The notes under the pieces were generated by a model. It was not told the origin of the DNA. It was given only the letters and a program-made list of their open reading frames with translations, and searched no databases. A stretch of 64,000 nt of DNA from Trogon surrucura (taxonomy: Eukaryota > Chordata > Aves > Trogoniformes > Trogonidae), in NCBI GenBank assembly GCA_020746105.1, contig CM036623.1, forward strand, positions 3,534,001 to 3,598,000, read 5' to 3'. A program made the position numbers and the translations under genes. This document shows, piece by piece, positions 36,500-49,800 of this stretch (positions within the stretch are counted from its first letter, which is position 1; each line of letters starts with the position of its first letter).

Positions 36500-39105
36500 C
36501 CAGAGGGAATTGCCCGAGGAGGGGTGGGCAGCGGGTGCCAGGCTGGCCCCGGGGTGTTGCGGATTAGACATGGATTTGCTCTATTAAAACGCCAGGATTT
36601 TGATTATGGACGTCAAAATCATCTCATTGAGCAAGAGTCATATCCAGTTAAATGTAGTTTTCCTGTAGCCTTACCATAAGTAGTATTGTCTGTCCTGGCA
36701 CCGAAATGACAGGAAAATATGAAATTCCAAACCCTACAATGTCGCTGATGACAAAAAAAAATAAAGGAATAAACTCAATAGGTCTCATAGAATTTAATTG
36801 AAGCAATCCGCGTCCAACTTAGTTTTTGTAATAATGACGATTTACACAAGAGGGAGCTGTGATCTGATAAATGTAGCAGAACTTTTCGTGTCAAGTATTT
36901 TCCATTCGGTATTCACATAAGAAAAAAAAACACATGATCATAGAATCATAGAATGATGCTGGTATCTGGTGTATTTTTTTCCCAAAGAAGTGGTGCGTGC
37001 AGTCTTTTCACATTTTGCAGATGTTTAAAACCGCAGTATTGTAATTTTGAAAAAAAAAAAAACATGTCAAATCTTGTAATATCCTTTAGGTGACTTAAGA
37101 TATTTCTGCTTAATTTACAGCTATAGACTGGAGCAAAAAACATCGCTTTTCGAGTAAGAACTAGGCATCTCATTTTGGAACTGGCTGTAGAATCTTAAAT
37201 TTATTACACTCTTTAGGAATTGAATTAGAAAAACAGCTATTTGGCTACTTTATTTTTCCTACACAGAATTGTCTGAAAATTGACATGCCAAGCTTCTGAC
37301 ATTTTAAATAATCCTAATTTTCAGAGGCTATCGGTGAAGCCCTGTCCTGAATGAAGTAAATGGCATAACTCTCTTTTGTCCCCAGGCTTACAATCTCTTT
37401 TCGCATCCAGCATGTAATACACAAATGTATTTGTACACATGGAGACCCTCTTTTGCACTATTCGTGTATAGGTATATGTTTACATTTTGGGAGCATATCT
37501 TTCCTCCATTTACTCTGCAAGATGTGTTTGAAGGAGCCAAGGAATCATCATATGAAGGAAAATACACCTGCATCTCTAATTTACATAGGTGAAACTTCGG
37601 AAAAGCCTGACGATTTCCTAGACAGATTCTAAAATATATAATGCTAAGATCTTAAGTCAGTGAATAAATTTCCAGGCTTATCCCACTGAGAAAGCATTTT
37701 GACTGTTTTTCTTTGGGGCTGGAAACAATACCTATGATACGTTCAAACGCTAATTAGAATAAATCCATCAACTGTGAGCAAGTTTCAAGTTCACCACATC
37801 AGCTGAAACTCTGCTAGAAAACAAAGAATCAGAAAATGACTGAAAGTAGTAAGATTTGTTGATTAGAGGATTGAAAAATTTGTTTGTTTGTTTTTCTGGA
37901 GGTGTGTGGGGATAGCTTTTATACCCAGCATTTTTATTTTAGACTTGATAAAGAGTCTGAGTGCCTAAAGCCTTATCTGTTTTTGTTTTTTTTTCCACTT
38001 ACACCAGTTGGTCTTACAAGAGCTGTTATCTACAAACCTGGTCTAAGGATACAGATAGGATAATGACAGCTACTGTGCCACTAGGGTACCGAAATGCTTT
38101 TGTTTGTTTATATCTGGCAGAGATGCAAACTTATTTGGAAATTTGTGTCTAAGCTGCCCCTGCGCCTCTTCCCGCATCAGCAAAGACTGCAGACTTCTCC
38201 AGCAAGTTCTCAAGGCATTTATTCCAAGTCTGCTTGTTCTCTAAATGCAGGAACAACAATAGTTTACTTGGTCTCAAACAAAGTACTCAGGGCACAGCAA
38301 AATGGTAATTACTTCCCTTTTAGAGAATTAAAGAAAAAAAAAGAGATAGAAAAGGGAAGAAGGATGCAGTACTGTAGATTTAATGCTGCTGTCAGACAAA
38401 AAAACTTCAAACTACAAGAGTTTCCTCTATCCGAGTCTGAATTAAGGGTCTACAGTGGCACTCAGAAGAAAAACAAATTTCTTCCTCCCACTTCTCACCC
38501 TCCATTTTCTTTTTAAATGCTACTTAATACAAGCATTTTTTCATCAACTAACTTCTCGTAAGATCTTGTGAATCCTAGAACTTAGGGATAATACTTGGGT
38601 AACAGGAAATTTATTTTTTTTCCTCAACTCTGTGTAAGTAGAGACTGCGTTTAGAGGATTGTGGAGTGTTTCTGGTAGGATACTTTAATTTTGAAGTAAT
38701 AAATAATTAATTCGTTGAAGTGTTGTAAATTGTTTATAATAGGGAAAATATAGGTTTTTAAAAACTCTCTATGTCAAGAATTCAGTTTATTTGGGTAACC
38801 GCTACTTTAGAACACAATTGTATGATTGACTTGAGCTGTAAGGGATGCTAGGCTCTATGAGGTTATTCCTAGGGGTCAAGTTACTGAACAATATTGTCAG
38901 TATTTGCTAGGTGGAGAAATTATTTTCCATCTGCTCTGATGAAAGAGTGCTGGGTTCTGTATTTTTCTGCTTTTGTGTAAGACTTTCAAGTGTCTTATGT
39001 GTACCATAGTTCAAGAGCTACATCCTCTCAGTTCCCACTTCAGTTGGAAAGATATGGATGCATCGCCTAGCTGGCTTGAAAAATGAACCAAAGACAGTAT
39101 GGTTT
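36500..39105. other. Intergenic, upstream of ARHGAP11A
   Basis: No coding exons were recognised. A CR1-tail-like fragment (tcatagaatcatagaatgat, 36938-36957) lies alone in the sequence. The remainder is AT-rich single-copy DNA. Confidence 0.5.
36938..36957 (-). mobile_element. CR1-like tail remnant
   Basis: Two and a half copies of the complement of the CR1 8-bp tail repeat (atcatagaatcatagaat) are present. The sequence to its right does not resemble a CR1 3' UTR, so this is either a tiny truncated copy or a chance match. Confidence 0.4.
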
Positions 39106-39712
39106 TGTGGTAGGTTGACCCTGGCTGGATGTCTGGTGCCCACCAAAGCTGCTCTATCGCTCCTCCTCCTCAGCTGACCAGGGGAGAGAAAAATATAACA
39201 AAGGGCTACTGAGTCAAGATAAGGACAGGAAGAGATCATTCACCAGTTACTCAGGAAGATTTAATTTATTCCCAATCCAATGAGAGTAAGGTGATGAGAA
39301 ATAACACCAAACCTTAAAACACCTTAGCCCCACCTCTCCCTTCTTCCTGGGCTCAACTTCATTCCCGATTTCTCCACCTACTCCCACCAAATGGTGCGGG
39401 GGCACAGGGAATGGGGATTGCAGCCAGTTCATCACATGTTGTTTCTGCCGCTCCGTCCACCTCACACTCTTCCCCTGCTCCAGCGTGGGGTACCTCCCAT
39501 GACAGTCCTCCTTAAACTTCTCCAATGTGAGTTCTTCCCACGAGCTGCAGTTCTTCATGACCTACTCCAGGATGGGTCCTTTCCATGGGGTGCAGTCCTT
39601 CAGGGGCAGACTGCTCCAGTGCAAGTCCCCCAGTGGGTCACAAGTCCTGCCAGCAAACCTGCTCCAGCATCGGTTCCTTTCCCCACTGGCACATCTTCTG
39701 GGCAGGTTCATA
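39106..39712. mobile_element. Partial LTR of an avian endogenous retrovirus (TguLTR5/ERVL-like)
   Basis: The block begins TGTGGTAGGTTGACCCTGG. It continues with the well-known text of a large songbird LTR family: 'gcccaccaaagctgctctatc', 'aatgagaaataacaccaaacc', and then several degenerate units of a 'ctgctccagcgtggg...gcagtcctt' type between about 39470 and 39690. The far end of the usual LTR is not present, so it is a fossil fragment with no internal genes. The open frames here (for example 39391-39726) are LTR sequence, not genes. The family name is from memory. Confidence 0.75.
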
Positions 39713-39714
39713 TT

Positions 39715-42700
39715 CTAGATGCTTGAGAATACAAAAATCAAAGAGCGGGAAGTTTAGATACTTCTAGTCTTGGGTGGAAACTGAGTGGGGGTTTTAAACT
39801 CTTTTGGACTTGTGCCTACAGTGGGACCTCCAGTGGAATGCTGCTGCCCAAGTCTTGTATGAGGCACCAAAAGCTTTAGTCAGATATGCCAGAGCAGGAG
39901 CAGATATGCCTGAAGCAGGAGCTATTCTGAAATCTTTAGAAGTTTAACTTCAGACACAAATCTTGATGTTTTCTCTCCTGACTTTTGATCTCTTCCTTTC
40001 AGTCGGTGTGGGCAGGAGAGACGATAAAGCAAGCTGTGTATGGGAAATTAAAATGAGAACAAAAGCCTGTCCAAATTATGCAACAAGAATCATTATGCTA
40101 TAAAATTGCTCTTCAAATGTGGCTGTCATTGAAAGATATTAAGATTTCAACAAGTTATTTTCTTGATGAAGACTTAATTTCTTGCATAAAAAGGTTTTTA
40201 AGCTTAAAGCTATGCCTACACAATTAGTGTCCTTTGGTTAATGTTTGAAGGGTACTAAAGGATTTGAACGTGTTTTTCATCACTGCAGATCAGTTATCTC
40301 AAACTACTTTCACAACAGCCTTATAATTTAAACAATTAACGAAGGTAATGTGTTGCTAGAATACACTGATCACTAGACCACTTTGCAATGGAATGTATGT
40401 AGTTTTAAGAACTCAGTGCAGGCTTGAGGGTCATGCTGCTATATCTAGGGCTAGAGTTGGGGTTGGACAAAACCAAGCAATAACTGAATTTCATCTGCCG
40501 ATTCAAAGGAGAACTTTACTGGAATACAGCAGAGAACAGAAGCCACAGACTCCCTTTTTTAACCCCATAAGAAATGTTTTTTTCCTGTGTGTGTTGAGGC
40601 AGAAAGAAACTGTTCTAACATCCCAACAGTGAGAGCATTTGAAGAAATAAAATCTGTAGATAATATTCATGATGGCATTGTTACTAAATTTTGCAGATTG
40701 CATGGTGATGTACGTCACTGGAAGGCTCCACGGGGCATATCTGTAATCTAAGTGCACTCTCTGGCCTAAGAACAACACCCTGACGTGTGGTTTTAAGCAA
40801 ACTCATTTTGAAGAGCGCACACAGGCTTTCCTTCCACAGTTTTCCCACTAGTCTTTTAATCTTTGGAGTTGCTTTAACATAATTTCTTTATACAAATTCA
40901 CTTTTTTTTTTTCTCCAGAACAAGAATATTCAGTGCTATTTTTGTTATTTCTTTTCCCCCCCCCTTCCCTTTCTGTTTACACATTTATATTATAGAGATG
41001 GCTGCTGGCCTTAGCTAGGATTTTACCCTTCCTATGCTAGATGCTACACAAACCCAGTAAGAGACAGGACCTACTAGGAAAAGCTTGGAAACCAAATAAA
41101 CAAGGCAGCACGTATTATTAGATAGAAGAGGCACGGATCAATGATACGGCTTGTCTGGGAAGGCCAATGGCTAAGATAAACACAGAATCCAGGTCTCTTG
41201 AAATTCAGTCCCAGTAACCATCCACTGACCTGTGCAACCTCTTTTTTTTTTTTTTTTTTTTTTCCCATAAATTATCAGCAATTCTAATGGGCAGAAACAT
41301 TGGTACTGTGTTCCTTAGACAAACATTTCTCCTGTATGGCCTGGTCTTGTTACCTTTGTAATAAATACAAAGAATTCTAATGGCTATTGAGTCCAGCTCA
41401 TAATGAAGAGCGAATCAGCAAAGAGAACAAAAACAACTTCAAGCAGGCTTACGCAAACGTGCCAACCAATGCACGAAGTACATTTTCACAAGTGAAGGCT
41501 GGTTAGTAAATACGATAGAGAAAACAAACAGACCTCAATTTAAACCATCGTGACTGTTTTAAGAGACCGCAGTACAACTTATCATCAATTTTCAGATCTG
41601 AATAGTCTGCTGACAAACTTTCAGAGAAAAACCAGACACAAACCTGCCGCGTTATTGTAGGCGGCAGTAGCAAAGTCACATTTATCCCTCCTATTTTCAT
41701 TACAGTGATTTTTACAAACAGCACAGACACCTCACCGTCGTAAGGGTTATATGTGAACGTAGTTAGAAACAGTCTTGTTACTTACAAAGCCACAATCCTG
41801 AAACCTCTTACACATATAGATACCTTTCTATTATTTGTGGGTGGATCTTAATCCATTTCACAGGCTCAGCGTGTCGTGAGCGCAGAGAAGCTCAGGTCAG
41901 CTTTCTGCGTGTGGCTCTGGGAACTGGATCTCTGCAGCAGAGGTATCTCTGCAGCGTAGGTATCTATCGCTGGTGTGGTCGTGTGTGACCCAGCCTCCAG
42001 GCTTCCGAAACTGTCTGCACGTTACAGCTAAGTGCTGTTCAATAGTTAATCTTTTCTTTATTACATCTCATCATGTATTCTTCCAGCTTTCTTACCTTAG
42101 TATTGTGTTATGTACGTTTTAACTCTGTCATCTCATTCCTCGTCACCTTAGATAAATGAAAACAGACTGTATTTAATGTCAATGTAGTCAGCAATCCTGT
42201 TAAAATAAACTTGAGATTTCATATAGTAAAACTATTTTCCAGGATTAGAATTAACTGTCTGCTCATCAATTATTTTCAATTATTTTAGAAGAAAACATTA
42301 GAGATGACTGAGACTAAATACATTAAGAATTAGAACTCGAGAAGGCAGCAACTCAGAAGAAAAAAAAAAAGAGAAAGGTTTTTTGAGACACTTAACAAAA
42401 GAGGCAAATTAGAACCTACTGCTGTACACTTAAATTTCCTTTGTTCTTTGTGACTTTTGCACTATTTTCAACATGACATTTCCAAATATCTCAATTTTTC
42501 AAACTGCCACATTGGACATTTTCCACAGACTTGCTCTATCAGGCAAACTAGTTCTACCTATGTGTATAAAGCTATTCTTACGTATATGCTATTTATATGT
42601 TATTTTAAAATTTATTTTGCTTTTAGTTACCTACTTTTGCTCCTAAAAATACACATAAGATCAGCACTCATCTAGGAAATGCAGAAGTTCTTCTGGTTTT

Positions 42701-43525
42701 TTTTTTGTCTCGTGACTACCGATAAGTTTAGATTCTTACTGCAGCTGAAAAAATTACCTGCCTTCCACTTGAAGGCATTCACATTGGTGTCAAGATGTGT
42801 CAAGATCTTTTGTGTGCCACCTCCACCGAAAGGCTGTCAAGGTGAAAACGCTACATGTCATCCTAGCTTCCCACGCTACACCCAATTTTAATTTACTCTT
42901 AAATTGCCGTAATATCTTGTGGGTACTGCATTCTATCAAGTCGATGTTCGTAATCCACGATTCCTGGGAAAAAAAAAATAAATAAATTAAGGAATACAAC
43001 AAAATAAAGAAATACTGCACTTTTTGGATTGTGGTATTTGTAACTGTTTTCATCAGAAAAGCGAAAATGAGACATTTCCAACAGAAACAGACTATGAATT
43101 ACACACGCTCTCCCAGGAAATTTTGCCAGGAATGGAAGACTGGCATGCACCAGTTTCAGTGTCACAGCTGTAAGACTGCTCTTCCCCTTTCCAGATTAGA
43201 TAGTTTTCCCCTTATCAGTCAAATACTTCTTTAAATAACTGAATTGTGTAATTTTCAAAGAAGCAAAACTTCCCGTGTTCACGTTTTAGAGGAAACAAAG
43301 CTATTAGCATATCATTGCATAAGCATCTTATTTCTTCCATTTAGTTTCAGTCTCACATAAACATACACGCTCTCAAGACAGCTACATGTAGAATAAAAAA
43401 TTATTACTGGAATGTGAAGAAATTCTCCTTTCAGTAGTTTCTACATCCATTTACTTACAGCTTTATGAGATGCTTTCAGGGAGCTACAGAAACACTTAAC
43501 TCTCTCCACTGACTCCGCACTAAAA
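39715..43525. other. Intergenic stretch, no gene recognised
   Basis: No coding exon or repeat was named. A 22-base poly-T run lies at 41242-41263. A small CpG-richer patch at about 41857-42025 contains a near-repeat ('ctctgcagc..aggtatct') but no recognisable gene. Confidence 0.5.
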
Positions 43526-43529
43526 AACT

Positions 43530-44035
43530 ATCCGTTTAAAAACCTGCAAAGATCAAACAATTCCTACGTTGGTTACGGTAGCTGCAGAAAAACCACCGCC
43601 CTTGAAGCTGATTTCCTGCTTGAGAAACCAGAAGCTGACTGCGGAACGAAAGGTACGTTTTGAGAGGTCCTCCATTTTCAGCGGTCACCGCGTTAGAGTG
43701 GATCTGAGCAGCGTGTAAATGTTTTGCGTGTTCTGCAAGGAGGGTGTTGGGGTTGATGTACGCTGTTAGCACTGCTGGGTGTGATCCTTTAGCGTCAAAA
43801 CGTTCTCTTTCAGCTGCTCCGAGGAGCATGTATTTGGGTAAAGAGTAGGCAGCTGTGTTTTCTTACAGTCAACTGTCATCTTTGCCATGTCGCTTTCCAC
43901 CTGCTGCTTTTTTTTAAAAAAATTAAAATCCTTCCCACTCTCTTCAAGTCGGTTATCAAGATTCAAACCTATGGCACCAGGATAATGTTTGTTACGTGAC
44001 TGGCAATTAAAAGAACAACGCGAAGAGAGCAACAG
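43530..44035. other. Unexplained CpG-rich pocket with overlapping minus-strand ORFs
   Basis: In an otherwise CpG-poor desert, about 43560-43830 holds roughly 17 CpG dinucleotides in 270 bp. Two minus-strand open frames overlap here (43536-43829, 97 codons; 43766-44032, 88 codons). Neither matches a family I know, and I see no convincing splice structure. It could be an exon of an unrecognised gene, a regulatory element, or remains of a transposon. No function is claimed. Confidence 0.35.
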
Positions 44036-44039
44036 GTAA

Positions 44040-46800
44040 CTTGCGGTACTTAGCAGATTGGTTTTTCGTGTTGTCTTTTTTTTTTAAAATTAAAATATTT
44101 TCATTGATATTTCTTATTTATTCATTATCTGGTGAGGATGACTTCTAGTTTTCTGCTCATTTTTCAAAGCCAGATATGCAGAGTATTTAATGTCCAATTT
44201 AAACTCAAATTTTTTTCACAATTAAAATTATTACGACTAATTAATTGAAGTAATTTAACACCTTAAAAATAAATTTTTGGAAAACAGCTTGATTATTTTA
44301 GGTATTCAGCTTCTAAAAGTATTTAGGCAATACTATGTTCAGTGCTGCTAGGCCTGTGTGACATTGATGAGAATTTCCTTTCTGAAACGCAGTAGGATGC
44401 CCTTAAACCCAGACCTTCTAACCATCCACATGAAAGGTCTCTTAATCTAACGCCCAGGAATTTTGCTTCATGCCAGGGCCTGTATGAAACCCATCTGTGT
44501 CTGCAGGATATTGGAAGCCAAGTAACTCCCTGGTTTGTCGGTCCTGGCTTCTCATCCATCCGCACTCCATCCACCCTGTCCTAGGATAATGAAAGGAATA
44601 AAGAGCATGTATTGCAAGGGGACGATTAAAAAAAAAAAAATCTGGCTTGTGTGGGGAAAAAAACAACAAGTTCAATTGTCTAGAAAGGCAATAGTTAGCG
44701 AAACTCCTCAGAGATAAAGATATTATTTAGATTAAGAGTAATAATAGGCAAGACACAAGTAGACATACATGGTATGGAAACGTTTAGATTGCAAATTAGA
44801 AGAAAATTTCCAATCATCAGGGAACTAAGGTTCTAAAATAGCCTTACAATAGGAGCGATGGCATAAATAACCTCACTGGCTATAGGATGGTAGCTTATTA
44901 CTTTAAAAAGGAGATTTCATGGTTGCCTATAAAAGGGAACTAGACTGAGTGACTCAGAAAGTAATTTCTAATCCTTTGTTTCCAAATTCCACTTCTTTGT
45001 TTGGGTAGGGGGGTGGGGCAGAGGAGGGTTTATGTAGAAAAGTGAATAATTAATGTCATGTCAGATTTTATAAGGTGAAATAAGGTAATGTGTTTATATT
45101 TTCAGCCATCTAAATATAAATATGGACGAGAGCAGTAAGAGAATGTCCAAGACTAGATTCAATTGCAAATAAATACAGTAGAGTAAAAATGATGCAGCGG
45201 GTTTTATTATTTCATGTCTGTGAAGTGCATATCTATACTTTATTGGCCTTGTAGAAAGAAATTTTAATAGTATTGTCCAATTAATACGCAGCTACGTTAA
45301 GTTTCTATACAGGTGAGCTTCCCAAATTATATGCATTAATGGGGAAAGATGGGAATCACCTTCTGTAAGGTGATTCGGACCACCTAAAACGGGGCAGCAA
45401 TTTGGCTTTTGACACAGATGGTCTGAATGTCCCCAGAAGTGCCTTCCTTCTGTCACTGACTCTGGAGCAATGATTTAGTCTTCCAAACTGGGGGGCTAAA
45501 TTGAGAGTGGAAATAATTCTGCTTCGTTTTCCTAAATAAAATACGTGCAGACGTGAATAAGGAAAGCCCCTGCCCTGAGGAGCTCATGATGAGAAGACCG
45601 AGCATTTCAAACATTTTGCTACTCTGTGGGATGTTAGCCATTTCCCATATGGGTCCAATAACACTTTATCAAATCAGTTAAACCTGTACAATATTATAAC
45701 AAAATATTTTTTTGTGCAAGTATCTCTGTATCAACATCATTACATTCATACTTGTGATGGAGCGAAGATGTAGTTCTTATAGATTTTTGAATTGGACATG
45801 TAGTTTCATACACTCTTACAATTACCAATTTTGTTCATACACTCTTACAGTTACCAATTTTGTATGTAGTCAAATGATGCAAATAAAGCAACCAGTGCAT
45901 GTTATTGTTACAGGACAAGAGCTCCAGTTTATTAGCATTCTTTTCTCCTTTTTTCATTTAAAAAAAAAAAATAATTAAGACCATTTCCTAAGAGATAACA
46001 TCCTTTTAGAAACAACTTAAATAGTGGCTTAGCTTTATTTTTAGCTAACCACCACTAAAAAAGATTTAAAAGGTCTTCTTTGATTTGCTATGTGTTACTT
46101 GCTGAAAAATCAGATATATCAAGTCCTATCAGACATACTTTAGTCAAGTGGGTCCTACCAATTATGCTCTACCTTATGCAACAACAGAGGAGAAACAAAT
46201 ATTAAAATTACATAAGGCAAAACAGGAGAGATAACAGTAAAGATAGGTAAGTAATCTAATTTATTTCTAATTTGTTTTTTTTTCAAAATGTCTAGATACT
46301 AACTCAATTGATTTTGTAAACATAGGTGTTTACGCTGAACTTACTTATGTGCTTCTTAGTAGCATTTCATGCCAAAGTTGAATTGCTAGATACTATAAAA
46401 TACCAAATAACTGAAAGGAAAACAAATTTCACTCATCACGAGGAATGTCATCCACATTCATGTCTGCTTGTGTCATCTGATGCATGGGTATTGTTTCTCT
46501 GCACAGAAATTTATTTTTCTTCTTCTTTCTTGTTCTCTAATGGAAAATGAACTCCTGGGTCCAGAGATTAGGAGGGAATGGAATTTCTACCCTGCAGCAT
46601 TTCTCTGAAACCTCTTTTGGGTTGTGAATCTTCTTCTCCGCTTGTAACGGAATCTCACACACAGCCTGTCTATACTAATGATTTTAGTTGCCTCCAGCAC
46701 CACTTATGACTAAGTGCAAAACCCTCTCTTCTACTCATTCCCCCCTCATCCTGCTGAACAAAAGTCTAACAAGGTGACAAAGGCTTTTTCTTCTCAGGAC
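44040..46800. other. Intergenic stretch, no gene recognised
   Basis: AT-rich single-copy sequence with poly-A and poly-T runs and one short tandem duplication (45805-45862). No conserved exon was seen. Confidence 0.5.
45805..45862. repeat. 29-bp tandem duplication (two copies)
   Basis: The units 45805-45833 and 45834-45862 (ttcatacactcttaca(a/g)ttacc...) are head to tail and differ at a single base, so the duplication is recent. Confidence 0.95.
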
Positions 46801-46801
46801 T

Positions 46802-46846
46802 TCATAGAATCATAGAGTAGTTTGGGTTGGAAGGGACCTTAAAGCT
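46802..46846 (-). mobile_element. Short CR1 3'-end fragment
   Basis: The sequence tcatagaatcatagag, then tttgggttggaagggacc, is the complement of the end of a CR1 LINE (tail repeat plus last 3' UTR bases). Only about 45 bp are present, a severely 5'-truncated copy in minus orientation. Confidence 0.85.
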
Positions 46847-46849
46847 GGG

Positions 46850-49800
46850 AGGGCAGAAGATGATAAACCTTCAAAAATCTGTATACATAGTCTACTACTT
46901 TATAACATTACATATTGCATGATGCCACCCAGTGTTGTCAGAGTAGAAAAGCCCACTCTCAGAAATGTCGTCATTTCAGGTCACTTCTGAGAAATTTACA
47001 GTATGAGAGTTCTTGTTCTGAAAACTCTTAACCAAGAAGAAAGCTTACCGGGTTTTTTTGAGTTGAAAGTTAATCATTCTGTCTCAGCACGGTGCAACGC
47101 CAGCTGTGGCCAAGGGATCGTTCCGCTGTGGGTGTATCACTCCTCATGCAAGAGGTTGGAATGTCTTTAAGCATTTCTTCACCCCTCAGGCATTGCACCA
47201 AGGAAAAAGGGCGGCTTGCTTCTATGGGGCTTCAGTTTTGGCATTATTGTACTTTTCTAACTCATGTAACTATACTTGGATGTTTCAGTTAGCTAGGCTA
47301 GTAAATCTTTTCCATTTTTTTTTCCTAATGGTTTTCCTTGTCATTTCCCAAAAAGTATTCCTTAGAGGTCCAGGCTGTCTGGTTTCATCTATTACTTTGT
47401 ATATGAGAGAACCACACAGTGAATAATGGACATTCTGAATGCCTTGAGTCTGACAGACTCCTACACCATTGGAAATGCTCTACAAATCCTTCACTTGGCA
47501 CATTCTCAAGGGATGCAAAGCTGCACATACACTTTGTGAGAAATCCATAGGACTGGTCTTGGATGCAGCAGTACACTACCTTTCTAGATATTTCAGGAGG
47601 GAACCTAAGAATGTCGGTGCAGGTTTCCTGCAGAAATCTTCACTTTAGAAACTGGAGTTAAAAAAGGAAGATAATCTCAGCACATTCTCCCCATTTGTAT
47701 TCAGTAATGTCTCACGAAATGGGTATCAGAATCACCCTGATGATACCACATTGTTGTGTGACACAGCGTGCATGGATATGCCTCAGAACAAGCTCTCAAT
47801 AAAGAAGAATATACATATATTACATCCCAGGGTGACTAGCAAGGTCTTCATACTCTTCTATGTAACACACTGAGATAGTTAATACAGCCTATGACAACAA
47901 ACACTGTAGCTGTTTCTGTTTTAAACAAAAAGGCTAAAGCAAGTTATTTCACATACCATGAATCAACCAAGTTCTGAAAACACACATTAGGGTAAGACAT
48001 ATTGCTCCAGAGGGATGTGCTATAAACTTAGCATAAGGCAATACAAACAGCAATTTTGCTTGAAATATAATTAGGAAATTGTCATGACTCAGACAGGTAG
48101 TTTCCCAGAAAAAAAAATTGTTTTCTGAGGAAAAAAAAAACCAACACAACAAAATAAAACAACAAAAAGCACCAAGTCTCCCTGGCTCCTGAGTGATGTT
48201 GAACTCATTCATCACTGATAACCTTTTGATCTTGTGGACATTGGTACTGATATACTTTTCTCTCTGATTCCTAGCCTTTTCTTCCAAGTCAAACAGGATT
48301 TTGCCAATTTTGCTCAACGTGACATGACCAATGGCTTCTGGTTCCCAGGGTTGTCTTGTCCAACTTTGTTCTTTGCTTTTTATCAAGGTGAAGGTGAGAT
48401 GAAAACACAATCTTCCAAAAGGATGTGATATTCACTCTATCCAACGACTTGGATGAGTCTTTGAAAGAACGAAGCAGTCTTGCACCTCACCAGTCATGCC
48501 ACCTGGATGAAAACCATGAACATTTTGGGGGGGAGGGGGGGAAAGAAAGAGATTCTTTTCTTTGTGCAGGCCAGGTACTGTGCAAAATGTCAATTCTAAC
48601 CCATCCAGTGAGCTGCATATGCCTTTCAGTATAAGCATTTAAGTCACTAACATAAGTAACTTCTTTCAATAAAATACGAGTTGTTGGTCCCCTGGCATAT
48701 ATACTGAGCAGCTTTAAAACAGCAATTCAAAACAAAAATCGGGACTGAGAAAAATCAATTAGGAACTTCTTTACATTTGTATTTCTACACTGTCTCAAAA
48801 AACAGCCTCGATTTAAAAAACATTTTTTTCCTAGCAGTTAATTGGTAGTGTATCTACTAATATTTGAGTTATTAATGTTCTGATTTACAACCAGACTTAC
48901 TCTGACTGTAAAATCACACACTTTCTGAGTCTAGTATTTGAATTTATTCCTCAATTACTAATGCAATTCATTGTAGCCTATTTTTAACACATCAGGCTCA
49001 TAGTATTGTAGGTTAAGAACTCGATCAAAACCCAACAAATTATGGTACATTAAGTACAAAGCATCATATGCCTGACTAGATATTCTTTGTAAATGAATTT
49101 TCTAAAAAGCCAACAGGAAAGAAGAGTCTAATGGGCCCTTTACTTACTTTTGAAATGTGCCCTGCTGTCTACCCTTTGCATTATTTCAGTTTTTCAGTTA
49201 GGAGGAGTAGGCATGCTGAATTCTCTCTATTACTGCATTGCAAGAATAGATGACTGGATAAAGTTACACTCTTGCCTGCTTACTAGAGAAAGCATTTCCC
49301 AAACAAAGGATGTGCATCTCAGAATGAGTCCAGATTTCAAAGAACTTTACAACTGGAAAGAGTTTGGATCTAGGTTTAGAATGACATTTTGCATTTTAGG
49401 CCATTTTAAATTTTTCAATACTTAAAAATTTGCCGTGTAGTCAGTGTGCTCTCAGAGAGGCTATTTTTAACATAGCAATACAAGAATATGCATTGAAAGA
49501 TTTGACTAGGTTCAATGGAAAAGAATACTATTTAGCAGTATCTTTAAGAAAAAATTATCAATTAATCTCACTGTTAAATGGTTTGAGATATTAAACGTAA
49601 AATGACCTCACTAAAGTGATATGACTAAATGCGGTCACTCTTTTGTCAATTCCATTTAATTAAAATGTTATCTTATTTACCAAGCCACATAAGAGTTTCT
49701 GATGTTTTTATTCAAATGCATTAACATGGTAGACCTGCTGAACTTTTTTACCTATATATTTTTCAGCCTAGAACAACCAGACAATACCTACATGCAATAT

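Noticed and set aside
39391-39726. 111-codon plus-strand ORF as a gene
   Set aside because: It lies wholly within the retroviral LTR fossil and its repeated phrases follow the LTR's internal units.
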